Shown here: piece by piece, positions 26,078-35,658 of the stretch
Layout of the letters: every line of letters starts with the position of its first letter
Position numbering within the stretch: position 1 is the stretch's first letter
Assembly: GCF_004343195.1 (NCBI RefSeq)
Contig: NZ_SMCR01000004.1
Span: 62,001 to 126,000 of the forward strand
From: Biostraticola tofi
GTDB taxonomy: Bacteria > Pseudomonadota > Gammaproteobacteria > Enterobacterales > Enterobacteriaceae
Direction of reading: 5' to 3'
Length of the DNA stretch: 64,000 bases
The notes under the pieces: model-generated
Seen by the model: the letters and a program-made list of their open reading frames with translations, nothing else
What the model was told of the DNA's origin: nothing
The model's database searches: none
Position numbers and translations under genes: made by a program

Positions 26078-26672
26078 GCCTGGACGAACAGGGTTCGGCC
26101 CGACACCGTTGCCGCCAGTCGGCAAGCGTTGCCTGCGCCAATTGCGCGACGCCCTGATAGAAGGGATGGTCGGCGCCAGCCTCCAGCAGGGTAAGATAAC
26201 GTCCGGCCCAGGGCAGCAGATGCTGCTCGAGCAGCACAGCCAGCGCTTCGGTGTCGTTTTCCGCCAGCCAGGCCGCCAGCATCAGCAGTAAGCCAATGTG
26301 ATCTTCCGGCTCGGTAGGCGGCGACAGGGCGGCTATCCCCTGCTGATGCAGCCACTGACGCAGCGCCAGCGTCGATTCGCCGAACAGTACGCTTTCCCGG
26401 TCCAGGTAGACCGATCCCCACGGCGGGGCGGGCAGCGCATCGGGGCCGATAAACAGCTGCTGATAGGCCATCGCCAACTGTTGCCGCCAGGTCGAGTCAA
26501 GTCCCTGGCGTATCAGTCCGACAGTGGATTCGGATATTGATACTGGCCAGTCGGCAGCCCAGTCTGATTTAGCCAGTGCTTCCAGCAAGGCGACGTTATG
26601 CTGCGAGAATGGCGGATGATAAAGCAGGGAACCTAGCGTCCGGCCGGTAAAAGCGATAGCGGTATCGGTCAT
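26067..26672 (-). CDS. dmsD: Tat proofreading chaperone DmsD (TorD family)
   Basis: A 201-residue all-helical chaperone (E. coli DmsD 204). PPWGSVYLDRESVLFGESTLALRQWL and EPEDHIGLLLMLAAWLAEN are the conserved hot-pocket segments that bind the twin-arginine leader of DmsA. It holds DmsA until the molybdenum cofactor is in place, then releases it to Tat. GGAGGGG precedes the ATG. The last codons lie in the second copy of the 55-bp duplication, so the C-terminal residues may differ from relatives. Follows dmsC by 44 bp, as part of dmsABC-D. Confidence 0.93.
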   Translation of the reverse strand: MTDTAIAFTGRTLGSLLYHPPFSQHNVALLEALAKSDWAADWPVSISESTVGLIRQGLDSTWRQQLAMAYQQLFIGPDALPAPPWGSVYLDRESVLFGESTLALRQWLHQQGIAALSPPTEPEDHIGLLLMLAAWLAENDTEALAVLLEQHLLPWAGRYLTLLEAGADHPFYQGVAQLAQATLADWRQRCRAEPCSSRLYC

Positions 26673-26716
26673 GACCCCTCCACGGGAATACGCCGGGGGC
26701 GGCCCCGGGTTAGCGT

Positions 26717-27577
26717 TTAGCCGGCGACTGCCATGCCGACGGTCATATGCAGGCCGTAGAACACGCCGCGACCGATAAGTTCGCCGGCCAGCACCAGCAC
26801 CATACCCAGCATCAAGCCCGCCGGCGCCGGCGTCCGATCGCGTATTATGGGTATCAACCAGCAGGCCAGCCCCAGCGACAGCAGCACTATCCTGCCGGCC
26901 ATCAGCAGACCATAGTCTGGGACCAGCGCCGAAGCCTGCTGTACCGAGCTTTGGATCCCGGCTAGCGTACTGGCCTGCATGACCACCACCACCAGGCTTG
27001 CCAGCACGGCGATAACGCTGACCCAGGGCAGGTATCGCCAGCCAGGGCCGCTGACGCCGGCAGATTGCAGCAGCAGGTAGCCCAGCAGCGGACCGCCGAT
27101 AAATACCGTCAGGATAAAGCCCAGCGGCGTATAGGCATTGGCCCAGGTGGGTACCGTGTCGATAAAATACACCCGTCCCATGGCATACAGAAACAGCAGC
27201 CCGGACAAGGCTATCGCCACCAGCCACAGTTTATCCAGCGCCCGCGGCATCCTGTTGAGCACTGCCAGCAGCCAGTAAAGACCGCCGAGGGCGAAAAACA
27301 GCGATCCGGCGGCGATTTCATTGCTGAGCGCCGATGCCCCGAGGCGATTCAGTGCATTCATCGCGCGCAGCGGCGATCCCAGGTGCATCATCGAGGCGAT
27401 GAAGCCCAGCCCCATCAACAGCCAGAGATAGAACATCGCGCGCTGCACCCGGCGGATATGTTCAGCGCCGAGGTGGCCGGCCAGCAACAGCATCGCCATC
27501 ACCAGATAGCCGCCGATAACGCATTGACCGGCGACGGTAAAAAACATCAACGGCCATTCATGCCATCCGTTGCCCAT
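26717..27577 (-). CDS. dmsC: DMSO reductase membrane anchor subunit
   Basis: A 286-residue protein (E. coli DmsC 287) with eight hydrophobic helices that anchors DmsAB and oxidises menaquinol. The N-terminus MGNGWHEWPLMFFT is the typical DmsC start, one base after the dmsB stop; upstream in-frame codons belong to the overlap with dmsB and are ignored. Downstream follows dmsD. Confidence 0.92.
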   Translation of the reverse strand: MGNGWHEWPLMFFTVAGQCVIGGYLVMAMLLLAGHLGAEHIRRVQRAMFYLWLLMGLGFIASMMHLGSPLRAMNALNRLGASALSNEIAAGSLFFALGGLYWLLAVLNRMPRALDKLWLVAIALSGLLFLYAMGRVYFIDTVPTWANAYTPLGFILTVFIGGPLLGYLLLQSAGVSGPGWRYLPWVSVIAVLASLVVVVMQASTLAGIQSSVQQASALVPDYGLLMAGRIVLLSLGLACWLIPIIRDRTPAPAGLMLGMVLVLAGELIGRGVFYGLHMTVGMAVAG

Positions 27578-27578
27578 G

Positions 27579-28196
27579 TTACACCTCCCGCGGATTGGCC
27601 AGATGGCCGCTGGTATCACCGGCCGGGCGACTGTTGGCGTTCGGCCTGATGACAATATTAGGGCGAGTAAAATGCGCCGCCGGCAGCGGGGCAATCGCCG
27701 CCTGTTGACCGTATTTTTCCCGCAGCTCGGCAATCGGCGCCAGATCCAGCGCCCGCAGCGGACAGGATTCAACGCAGATCGGTTTCTGCCCGACGCCGAC
27801 GCGCTCGTAGCAGCCGTCGCATTTGGTCATATGCCCCTTGGCTTTATCGAACTGCGGCGCACCGTAAGGACAGGCCATATGGCAGTAGCCGCAACCGATG
27901 CATATCGCTTCATCTACCACCACAAAGCCATCCGCGCGTTTGTGCATCGCCCCGCTGGGGCATACTTTGGCGCAGGCCGGATCATCGCAATGATTACAGG
28001 CAATGGAGAGGTAATAGGCGAATACATTCTGATGGTAGCCGTCGCCATCCTGCAGCCAGTGACCACCGGCGTATTCATAAATCCGGCGATAGCTGACGTC
28101 CGGGCCCAGATTTTTGTAATCTTTACAGGCCAGCTCGCAGGTCTTGCAGCCGGTACAGCGCTGTGAATCGATATAAAATCCGTATTGGGTACTCAT
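27579..28196 (-). CDS. dmsB: DMSO reductase iron-sulfur subunit
   Basis: A 205-residue ferredoxin-like subunit, the same length as E. coli DmsB, carrying four [4Fe-4S] clusters. The first cysteine set is C14, C17, C20 and C24 (RCTGCKTCELACK); others are CNHCDDPACAKVCP, CIGCGYCHMACPYGAP and CDGCYERV with a late ESCP. It passes electrons from DmsC to the molybdopterin subunit. Lies 10 bp after dmsA. Confidence 0.96.
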   Translation of the reverse strand: MSTQYGFYIDSQRCTGCKTCELACKDYKNLGPDVSYRRIYEYAGGHWLQDGDGYHQNVFAYYLSIACNHCDDPACAKVCPSGAMHKRADGFVVVDEAICIGCGYCHMACPYGAPQFDKAKGHMTKCDGCYERVGVGQKPICVESCPLRALDLAPIAELREKYGQQAAIAPLPAAHFTRPNIVIRPNANSRPAGDTSGHLANPREV

Positions 28197-28206
28197 CTAT
28201 TCCCCC

Positions 28207-30663
28207 TCATACTTTCTCAATCTGAATCAGATTGGTGTGTTGCGGATTGCCTTTCGCCAAGGGGGAAGGGCGTTGCGTCGTCAGCGTATTGATGCAGCCG
28301 CCATGATCGATTTTATCGCCGGCCATATCGGCCTGATGCCAGGCGCCCTGGCCTATCGCCGTCACGCCCGGCAGGATACGCGGCGTCACTTTGGCGGCGA
28401 TGCGCACTTCGCCCCGATCGTTGAACACCCGCACCGTGTCGCCGTTTTTTATCCGGCGGGAAGCGGCATCAATCGGGTTAATCCACACTTCCTGCGGGCA
28501 GGCGGCGCTGAGCACATCGATATTGCCGTAGCTGGAGTGGGTACGCGCTTTGTAATGGAAACCGGATAACTGCAGGGGAAAACGCTGGCGTAACGGATCG
28601 TCCCAGCCTTCAAAGGTTGGGGCGTAAATCGGCAGGGCGCTGATGGACTCATCCGCCTGCAATTGCCAACTGGCAGCGATCTCGGCGAGGGCGGCCGAAT
28701 AAATCTCTATTTTGCCGGACGGTGTCTTCAGCGGATTGGCCTGCGGATCGTCACGAAACGCTTTATAGGCGACAAAATGGCCATCAGGATCCTGGCGCTT
28801 ATAGATGCCTTGCGCTTTCAATTGTTCATAGGCGGGGAGCTGTGCATCTTTGGCCTGCATTTTGGCATACAGATACTGCAGCCACTGCTCTTGGGTCCGG
28901 CCTTCGGTAAATTTCTGCTCGATGTCCGGTCCCAGACGCTTTGCAATGCCGCTCAGTATCTGATAAATGGAGCGGCGTTCAAATTTAGGCGTTGTCGCTG
29001 GCTGGCCGAAAATCAGATAGCCCATATTGGCGGCATAGTCGTTGGGGACGATATCCTCCTGTTCGGTGGTCATCAGATCCGGCAGCAGGATGTCGGCGTA
29101 TTTGGCTGAGGAGGTCATGAAATTCTCAATGACCACGATCATTTCACAGTCCTTATCGTTTTGCAGGATGCGATGGGTCCGATTGATATCGGAATGCTGA
29201 TTGACCAGCGTATTGCCGGCATAATTCCAGAGGAACTTGATCGGCACATCCAGCTTGTCTTTGCCTTTAACGCCGTCTTTGAGGGCGGTCATTTCCCGTC
29301 CGCGATAGATCGCATCTGTCCACATAAAGACCGGGATCTGAGTTTTGACCGGGTTGTCGCCCAACGGCATCCGTTCGATGGTCATGGTATAGGTCGACTC
29401 GCGGGCGCCGCTGTTGCCGCCGTTTACCCCGACATTGCCGGTCAGGATCGGCAGCATGGCGATGGCGCGCGCGGTCTGCTCGCCATTGGCATGGCGCTGC
29501 GGGCCCCAGCCCTGGCAGATATAGGCCGGTTTGGTGCTGCCGATTTCCCGCGCCAGCGTAATGATGCGGCGGCGGGGAATACCGGTGATTTTTTCCGCCC
29601 ATTCTGGCGTCTTGGCAATGCCATCACTGCCTTGGCCAAGGATCCAGGCTTTATAGTGGCCGTTGGCCGGCGCGCTGGCGGGCAGCGTTTTTTCGTCGTA
29701 GCCGACGCAGTAGCTATCCAGAAACGCCTGATCGACCAGATCCTCGGTTATCATCACCCAGGCCAGGGCCGATACCAGCGCGGCGTCGGTGCCTGGCCGA
29801 ATCGGGATCCATTCATCCTCGCGGCCAGCGGCAGTATCGGTATAGCGTGGATCAATCACGATCATCCTGGCGTTTGAACGCTCCCGGGCCTGTTCCAGAT
29901 GATAGGTGATACCCGCGCCGCTCATCCGGGTTTCGGCCGGATTATTGCCGAACATCACCACCAGTCTGGTATTGACGATATCCGAGGTACTGTTGCCTTC
30001 GTTACTGCCGTAGGTGTAAGGCATCGCCGCGCTGATTTGTGCGGTACTGTAGGTGCCGTAATTGCGTAAAAAGCCGCCATAGCAGTTCATCAGTCGGGAA
30101 ACCAGCGAGCCGGAAGAGGAAGAGCGAACAAAATTGGCGCCGGTGGCGCCGGAACCATAATGAATATCCACCGCTTCGTTACCGTATTCTTTGACGATAC
30201 GCTTCAGGTTATCGCTGACGATGTCCAGCGCTTCGTCCCAACTGATGCGCTGGAATTTGCCTTCACCGCGCGCGCCTACCCGCTTCATGGGGTAGTTGAG
30301 CCGGTCCGGATGGTTCATCCGCCGACGCATTGAACGTCCGCGCAGGCAGGCGCGTACCTGATGATCGCCATACTGGTCCGATCCGGTATTGTCGGTTTCG
30401 ACCCAATAGACCTCATTATTGCGGACGTGTAACCGCAGAGCACAGCGGCTGCCGCAGTTAACCGAACACATGCTCCAGACCACTTTATCGGCCTCACTAC
30501 CGGTGCCGGTACTGCCAGCCGCGGCTGCCTGCGCGAAACGAAAAGGCAGATCAAACGCCTGGCTGGCCAGCAGTAAGCCGCCTGCCGCTACACCGCCTTT
30601 GACCAGGCCCCGGCGACTGATTCCCGGTGTCTCTGCCGCTGCTGCCGCTGATTTATTTTTCAT
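28207..30663 (-). CDS. dmsA: DMSO reductase molybdopterin catalytic subunit
   Basis: An 818-residue Mo-bisPGD enzyme (E. coli DmsA 814). Twin-arginine leader SRRGLVKG near residue 16, then a cysteine motif NCGSRC...RACLRGRSMRRR for the FS0 cluster, the FGNNPAETRMSG and SGFHYKARTHSSYGN pterin-binding blocks, and a serine-rich stretch around VRSSSSGS where the Mo ligand serine is expected. Exported by Tat and bound to DmsBC for anaerobic respiration with DMSO or other S-/N-oxides. First gene of dmsABCD; YnfE/YnfF-like paralogues are the alternative label. Confidence 0.95.
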   Translation of the reverse strand: MKNKSAAAAAETPGISRRGLVKGGVAAGGLLLASQAFDLPFRFAQAAAAGSTGTGSEADKVVWSMCSVNCGSRCALRLHVRNNEVYWVETDNTGSDQYGDHQVRACLRGRSMRRRMNHPDRLNYPMKRVGARGEGKFQRISWDEALDIVSDNLKRIVKEYGNEAVDIHYGSGATGANFVRSSSSGSLVSRLMNCYGGFLRNYGTYSTAQISAAMPYTYGSNEGNSTSDIVNTRLVVMFGNNPAETRMSGAGITYHLEQARERSNARMIVIDPRYTDTAAGREDEWIPIRPGTDAALVSALAWVMITEDLVDQAFLDSYCVGYDEKTLPASAPANGHYKAWILGQGSDGIAKTPEWAEKITGIPRRRIITLAREIGSTKPAYICQGWGPQRHANGEQTARAIAMLPILTGNVGVNGGNSGARESTYTMTIERMPLGDNPVKTQIPVFMWTDAIYRGREMTALKDGVKGKDKLDVPIKFLWNYAGNTLVNQHSDINRTHRILQNDKDCEMIVVIENFMTSSAKYADILLPDLMTTEQEDIVPNDYAANMGYLIFGQPATTPKFERRSIYQILSGIAKRLGPDIEQKFTEGRTQEQWLQYLYAKMQAKDAQLPAYEQLKAQGIYKRQDPDGHFVAYKAFRDDPQANPLKTPSGKIEIYSAALAEIAASWQLQADESISALPIYAPTFEGWDDPLRQRFPLQLSGFHYKARTHSSYGNIDVLSAACPQEVWINPIDAASRRIKNGDTVRVFNDRGEVRIAAKVTPRILPGVTAIGQGAWHQADMAGDKIDHGGCINTLTTQRPSPLAKGNPQHTNLIQIEKV

Positions 30664-31015
30664 GGGTCACCCACTGACATTGCTCAAAAAAGAATCGAAG
30701 CGGTATATCCTGTTGCTTTCTAATTATTAGCTTGATATCCGTTGAGCCAGTGTGGGTATAAACGCCGTTCTGAAACTTGTCCCTGAACAATTTTTTGCCG
30801 ATCCGCCGGTTCTTGATGGTCGAAAATGTGATCCTGCTGCGCATAAAGACCGAAAAGGCTGAACTATGGGCGCGGCAAACCTGGGGATTGAGCCGAAATT
30901 TAACCTTCGCCAAATCAATTACCTGACTAATAAGCCTCCTACTATGGCTTCACAAGCTTAAAAGTTAATGCTTATACTGTATAAAAATACAGTTATAAGA
31001 GTCAGGCAGGTAGGT
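30664..31015. other. dmsA/umuD divergent intergenic region
   Basis: 352 bp between the start codons. The umuD side holds a perfect SOS box. On the dmsA side I looked for an FNR palindrome (TTGAT-N4-ATCAA) and found only half-like TTGAT sequences, so anaerobic control is not shown by the sequence. Confidence 0.5.
30975..30994 (+). promoter_or_regulatory. LexA (SOS) box of umuDC
   Basis: CTGT-N8-ACAG (CTGT 30977-30980, ACAG 30989-30992) with an AT-only spacer and TA flanks, an exact core match to the LexA consensus, 24-41 bp before the umuD start codon. Confidence 0.92.
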
Positions 31016-31435
31016 ATGAAATTTTATCGCGCAGCAGAAGAGATCGTCCGGCTACCCTTACCGTTTTATATTGATCGGGTGGCCGCCGGTTTTCCCAGCC
31101 CGGCACAGGATTATGTGGAAAACGCTATTGATCTCAATGAAATATGCGTACGGCATCCGGCGAGTACCTATTTTGTCCGGGTCAGCGGGGACTCGATGAT
31201 CGAGGGCAATATCCAGGAGGGTGATGTGCTGATCGTCGATTGCTCGCTAAAACCCCAGCATGGCAATATCGTTATTGCTTCACTGGACGGTGCCTTCACT
31301 GTCAAGCGCCTGCAGCTTACCCCGCGTATTCAGCTGTTGCCGATGAATCCGACCTATTCGCCCATTCAGCTTAATCCCGAAGAGCTGATGGAAATATTTG
31401 GCGTGGTCACCTATATCATCCATGCGGCGCTGTGA
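31016..31435 (+). CDS. umuD: DNA polymerase V subunit UmuD (self-cleaving)
   Basis: A 139-residue S24 peptidase-type protein, the same length as E. coli UmuD. Cleavage site A24-G25 (RVAAGF; E. coli has Cys-Gly), nucleophile S60 in GDSM and general base K97 in TVKRL are all at the family positions. RecA filaments trigger self-cleavage to UmuD', which joins UmuC for mutagenic bypass. The start at 31016 matches the E. coli length; an ATG at 30968 precedes and overlaps the SOS box and is rejected. Confidence 0.95.
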   Translation: MKFYRAAEEIVRLPLPFYIDRVAAGFPSPAQDYVENAIDLNEICVRHPASTYFVRVSGDSMIEGNIQEGDVLIVDCSLKPQHGNIVIASLDGAFTVKRLQLTPRIQLLPMNPTYSPIQLNPEELMEIFGVVTYIIHAAL

Positions 31436-31437
31436 AC

Positions 31438-32706
31438 ATGTACGCGCTGGTGGATGTGAATTCCTTTTACGCCTCTTGCGAAACGGTGTTCAGGCCAGAC
31501 CTTCGCGGCAGGCCGGTAGTGGTATTAAGTAATAACGACGGCTGTGTCATCGCCCGCTCGGCGGAGGCCAAAAAGCTCGGTATCAATATGGCCGAACCCT
31601 ATTTCAAATTGCGCGGGCTGCTTGAACGCCACGGGGTGGTGGTGTTTTCCAGTAATTATGCGCTGTATGCCGATATGTCGATGCGGGTCATGACGCTGCT
31701 TGAGGAGATGGCGCCGGCCATCGAAATCTACAGCATCGATGAAGCTTTTCTCAACTTGACCGGGATCGATAACTGCGTGTCCCTGGAACAATTTGGCCGC
31801 GAGGTTCGCCAGCGCATCGCCCAATGCACCAAGCTGGGCGTCGGGGTCGGGATCGCGCCGACCAAGACGTTGGCCAAGCTGGCTAATCATGCCGCTAAAA
31901 AATGGTCCCGCACCGGCGGCGTGGTCGATCTCAGCAATCCGCTGCGGCAGCGAAAACTGCTGGCATTGACCGCGGTCGAGGATGTCTGGGGCGTGGGACG
32001 CCGGCTGGGTAAACGGCTTGGCGCCATGGGCATCACCACCGCCATTCAGCTGGCCGATGCCGATACGGCCTTTATCCGCAACAATTTTAGCGTGGTACTG
32101 GAACGCACCGTCAGGGAACTGCGTGGCGAAGCTTGCCTGGCTATCGAAGCGTTGCCGGCGACCAAGCAGCAGATTGTCTCTAGCCGCAGCTTCAGCCACC
32201 GGATCAGCGACTACCAGGCGATGCGCGAAGCGGTATGCTCTTATGCCTCGCGCGCGGCCGAGAAACTGCGGACTGAGAAACAGTATTGCCGGCAGGTATC
32301 GGTGTTTATCCGCACCAGCCCGCACGACACCGCCAGCAAATATTATGCTAACCAGGCGACCAGCCGCATCCCGATCCCTACCCAGGATACCCGCGACATT
32401 ATCGCGCTCGCCCTGCACGGCCTGGAACGTATTTGGCAGCCGGACCAGCGCTACATCAAGGCCGGCATCGTATTGGGGGATTTTTTCAACCATGGTGTGG
32501 CGCAGCCCGGCCTGTTCGACGAGTTCAGGCCGCGAGCCAACAGCGACTCGCTGATGACCCTATTGGACACCTATAACCGTTCCGGCCGCGGAAAAATCTG
32601 GTTCGCCGGACAAGGGGTTAATCAGGATTGGAAAATGAAGCGCGAGATGCTGTCGCCGGCCTATACCACGCGATATAACGAGTGCCCGGTGGCTAACTTA
32701 CGGTAA
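31438..32706 (+). CDS. umuC: DNA polymerase V catalytic subunit UmuC
   Basis: A 422-residue Y-family polymerase (E. coli 422). Catalytic carboxylates are in VDVNSFYASCE and YSIDEAFLNL; the little-finger domain and C-terminal beta-clamp region follow. The ATG at 31438 aligns with the E. coli start and lies 2 bp after the umuD stop; a GTG at 31432 overlapping that stop is less likely. Translesion synthesis under SOS induction. Confidence 0.95.
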   Translation: MYALVDVNSFYASCETVFRPDLRGRPVVVLSNNDGCVIARSAEAKKLGINMAEPYFKLRGLLERHGVVVFSSNYALYADMSMRVMTLLEEMAPAIEIYSIDEAFLNLTGIDNCVSLEQFGREVRQRIAQCTKLGVGVGIAPTKTLAKLANHAAKKWSRTGGVVDLSNPLRQRKLLALTAVEDVWGVGRRLGKRLGAMGITTAIQLADADTAFIRNNFSVVLERTVRELRGEACLAIEALPATKQQIVSSRSFSHRISDYQAMREAVCSYASRAAEKLRTEKQYCRQVSVFIRTSPHDTASKYYANQATSRIPIPTQDTRDIIALALHGLERIWQPDQRYIKAGIVLGDFFNHGVAQPGLFDEFRPRANSDSLMTLLDTYNRSGRGKIWFAGQGVNQDWKMKREMLSPAYTTRYNECPVANLR

Positions 32707-32857
32707 TCTATGCATAATGTGCACATCTGCAAAGATGTTGTTAGGTCTGATTGCCAAGTGCACAGGGCAGGGGCTTCCGGTCGCCAGGGCTTACCGGCAG
32801 TATTGGCCGGCTCGGTCTTTATAAAGGAATGTGAGATTCCTTAATTAAGGAGTATGT

Positions 32858-33337
32858 ATGGTGAAATTAAGGGATATGCGCGACGTAGAGTTTCCTGCCT
32901 ACCGTCGGCTGTTTATTGATGAATATGCCCAGGATCTGGCGGCCACGCGCGGCTATGGCGCGGAAGATGCCAGGGCCCGGGCGACCGAATCGATTGACGG
33001 CAGTCTGTCGGCCGGGGTGCGCACTGCCGCCAACCGACTGTGGTGTATTGTGCCGGCGGGCGAAGAGCAACCGGTTATCGGTTACCTCTGGATAGTGGTA
33101 AAGGATCAGGCGGCCTGGGTGGCTGATTTCTGCCTGTTGCCTGAGTGGCGCGGTCGTGGCTTTGGCCGCGCTGCGCTGGGCGAAATGGACAGGCTGTTGG
33201 CGGCAATGGGCATTAACGAGGTCGGTCTGCGGGTGGCGGCGGGTAATGGGTCGGCCAAGGCCCTGTATGAAAAATGCGGCTTTCACATTACCGGTTTCAA
33301 TATGTCTCGCTCTCTGGCGACCCTAAAGGTTGATTGA
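32858..33337 (+). CDS. GNAT-family N-acetyltransferase
   Basis: A 159-residue acetyltransferase. Acetyl-CoA pyrophosphate loop motif is EWRGRGFGRAAL (R-x-x-G-x-G), preceded by the beta-strand VADFCLLP and followed by LYEKCGFHITGFNM, the usual C-terminal motif B region. A good ribosome site AAGGAG stands before the ATG. Stands alone between umuC and phoA, so the substrate (amino acid, peptide, antibiotic or protein) cannot be inferred. Confidence 0.85.
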   Translation: MVKLRDMRDVEFPAYRRLFIDEYAQDLAATRGYGAEDARARATESIDGSLSAGVRTAANRLWCIVPAGEEQPVIGYLWIVVKDQAAWVADFCLLPEWRGRGFGRAALGEMDRLLAAMGINEVGLRVAAGNGSAKALYEKCGFHITGFNMSRSLATLKVD

Positions 33338-33526
33338 CCGGCTGTTTGCCCGAACCGATATTTTGCCGGCACGGCTGATAACACGCTGCTGCTGGTCATA
33401 AACGCGACTTCGGCCAAAACATCGCTTCACGTCATGCTCCGCGCCCGGTAATCCGCTGCTGCCGATAAACCGCCGCCCCGGATCGCCGGGAACGGCGTGC
33501 TCGGCATACCTTTCTCTGTTTATTGC

Positions 33527-34963
33527 CTACTTCAGCCCTAACGCATTGCGCATGGTATAGAACAGGTCTGTCTGATCGGTCAGGCCCAGAACATTGCCTG
33601 CATGGGGACCATAGGCGGCAATACGCAGCTGAGAGCCGGTATGTTCCTGGGAATCTTCTTCCGAGTTACCGTAGCTGATGCCCATGACTGCGCCGTCTTT
33701 AGTGGTCAATGCCTGGGTCAGGCCCGGCGCTTTGGCATCGGCGGCGACAATCTGGCTGGAGTGGGCATGGTCGGCGGTGACGATCACCAGCGTATTGCCG
33801 TCTGCCCGGGCGAATTCCAACGCTTTCTGAACCGCCTCATCCAGATCCACCGTTTCGCCGAACTGGCCGCACGGGTTGGCTGCATGATCCTGCTTATCAA
33901 TCGACGCGCCCTCTACCTGCAGGAAGAAACCGTTAGGATGGCTTTTCAGCAGGCTGATGGCTTTTTCCGTCATCGCCGCAAGCGTCGGAATGCCGGCGCC
34001 GCGCTGAGGATTATCGGTACAGACGACCGGCGGCTTATCAATATTGCCGTGATAGCTGGCTTTCGGTCCCTGCCAGCGTACCGGCATATTGCCTGGGGAA
34101 AAAAGTCCGAGCAGCGGTTTGTCCTGATTGGCCTCGGTAATGGCATTCAGCCCATTCAGGTCGCTGACCAACTGATAGCCTCTTTCCTGCGCCTGGCGGC
34201 TCAAGGTCTTGCCCTGCCAGTTTCCGGCCTTGGCGGTTTCATCGAAGGTTTTGGCGCCGCCGCCGAGCGTGACATCGGCCCGGCTTTCAAGCAACTGTTC
34301 AGTGATCGATCCACGTCCCTGGTTTTCCAACGCCTGGGTCGGACAGGTCTGGCTGGTGACGTCCGGTCCATAGCATTTACGTGAGCTGACATGCGCGACC
34401 AACGCAGCCGGGGTGGCGTCCTGCAGCTCAGCGGTCGATACGTTGCCGGTTGCCTTGCCGGCGGCCTTGGCCAGCTCCAGGATAGTGACGTGATCCTTGC
34501 CGTAGACGTCAACGCCCAGGGCGCCGTTATAGGTTTTTACGCCGGTGGTCCAGGCGGTAGCGGACGCCGCTGAATCGGTAACATAGTCGGGCTTGCGGGT
34601 CTTTTTATCCAGCGCATAGTGGGTGTACTGACCGGTTAACGGCAGGGCATCCAGGCCTTTGAAGTAGTTTCCCGCCCCTACCGCATAGTTACGCGCGGCA
34701 GTAATTTCCGAGTCACCCATGCCGTCGCCTATAAGTAGGATCACATTCTTGGCCGGCTGTTTAGTCAGCAGCGTCTTCAATGCATCGGTTTGATCCAGCT
34801 GCAGACGGCGTGCGCCACCGGGCTGGGTGATATCACCCTGGGCGGCGCGCTGGAACATGGCGTCGGACACAGCGGACGGGGCTGTCTGTGCAACCACGGA
34901 ACCGGTGGTCATCAGGGCGGCAGCCAGCCCCAGAGAGATGGCGGAACGGCGAGCAAATGGCAT
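33527..34963 (-). CDS. phoA: Periplasmic alkaline phosphatase
   Basis: A 478-residue exported phosphomonoesterase (E. coli PhoA about 471). Signal peptide about residues 1-26 (hydrophobic [15 protein letters not shown]). Metal ligand D80 in [10 protein letters not shown] and nucleophile S131 in [13 protein letters not shown], plus [10 protein letters not shown] with a zinc-binding His, are in place; two cysteines in [14 protein letters not shown] can pair. ATG 34963 with AAGGAGA 8 bp upstream is chosen over a TTG at 34984 that overlaps that ribosome site. Under phosphate starvation control through the upstream Pho box. Confidence 0.95.
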   Translation of the reverse strand: MPFARRSAISLGLAAALMTTGSVVAQTAPSAVSDAMFQRAAQGDITQPGGARRLQLDQTDALKTLLTKQPAKNVILLIGDGMGDSEITAARNYAVGAGNYFKGLDALPLTGQYTHYALDKKTRKPDYVTDSAASATAWTTGVKTYNGALGVDVYGKDHVTILELAKAAGKATGNVSTAELQDATPAALVAHVSSRKCYGPDVTSQTCPTQALENQGRGSITEQLLESRADVTLGGGAKTFDETAKAGNWQGKTLSRQAQERGYQLVSDLNGLNAITEANQDKPLLGLFSPGNMPVRWQGPKASYHGNIDKPPVVCTDNPQRGAGIPTLAAMTEKAISLLKSHPNGFFLQVEGASIDKQDHAANPCGQFGETVDLDEAVQKALEFARADGNTLVIVTADHAHSSQIVAADAKAPGLTQALTTKDGAVMGISYGNSEEDSQEHTGSQLRIAAYGPHAGNVLGLTDQTDLFYTMRNALGLK

Positions 34964-35266
34964 CAATGAAATCTCCTTATTCAAAAAACGAAAAACGAAC
35001 GCAGCGGTTGTTATCGGGCGAGTTTACCGGTGCCGAATGAAGGATTTATGACAATCAAGCCCCGTGGGCACTCCCTCAATACTGAACCGTTTCGTGCCCG
35101 GCCCATACAGTATAAATGCTGTTGTAACAGCGGCCTGAAGATGACTGATTAACTGATGGCCGGCCGGCAGATTGATGCACTCGCGCTACACCGGCTGGCG
35201 GAGTTGTGCCTCTGGGGCTACGATAATAAGCACATCAATTATTAATGCGATTTAAGGAATGCCTGC
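34964..35266. other. phoA/XRE divergent intergenic region
   Basis: 303 bp with the phoA Pho box and -10 on the minus strand. Toward the XRE gene an AT-rich stretch ATAATAAGCACATCAATT probably carries its promoter. Nothing else identified. Confidence 0.5.
35021..35054 (-). promoter_or_regulatory. Pho box and -10 element of phoA
   Basis: On the minus strand TTGTCATAAATCCTTCAT (35054-35037) matches the PhoB consensus CTGTCATAAATCTGTCAT at 15 of 18 positions, followed after 10 bp by TAAACT (35026-35021) as -10. No sigma70 -35 is needed at PhoB promoters. Lies 58 bp upstream of the start codon. Confidence 0.85.
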
Positions 35267-35542
35267 ATGACGACACTGGCTGACATCGCTGTCATGTTAA
35301 AAACTGCGCGCCGCCATGCCGGACTGTCACAGGAAGTCCTGGCCCAGCGCGCCGGCGTGGCGCGTTCGACCGTCGCCCGGATGGAAAACCTGGCGAACGG
35401 CGATATGAGTGTCTCGGTGCTGGTTCGCCTGCTGGATGCGGCCGGAGTAGACCTCCATTCTGCGCCGCGCGGGCCGCGTTCTCTTGAGACGTTTTTGAAT
35501 AAACATCGGCGCAGACCGGCTGGTGGAGAGCAAAACCCGTAA
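35267..35542 (+). CDS. XRE-family helix-turn-helix regulator
   Basis: A 91-residue Cro/CI-type DNA-binding protein. The helix-turn-helix spans about residues 9-60, with LSQEVLAQRAGVARSTVARME as turn and recognition helix; the tail is basic (NKHRRRP). Size fits a HipB-like antitoxin or a lone regulator, but no toxin gene follows: the next gene is ybhP. AAGGAATG precedes the ATG. Target unknown. Confidence 0.8.
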   Translation: MTTLADIAVMLKTARRHAGLSQEVLAQRAGVARSTVARMENLANGDMSVSVLVRLLDAAGVDLHSAPRGPRSLETFLNKHRRRPAGGEQNP

Positions 35543-35658
35543 TGGGAAAAACCGTCATTATCAGGACAAGCCGGCTCACCGGCGGATTTTACAGTTAACT
35601 TCAGGGGTTCAGCACCATGCTTCGAACTGACTACCATGAAAAAAAGGATGTATCAGGC

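Noticed and set aside
26673..27227. Upstream extension of dmsD over dmsC
   Set aside because: Out-of-frame reading of dmsC; dmsD has a strong ribosome site at 26672.
30727..30760. FNR box before dmsA
   Set aside because: TTGAT occurs but the second half does not match ATCAA; no full palindrome found.
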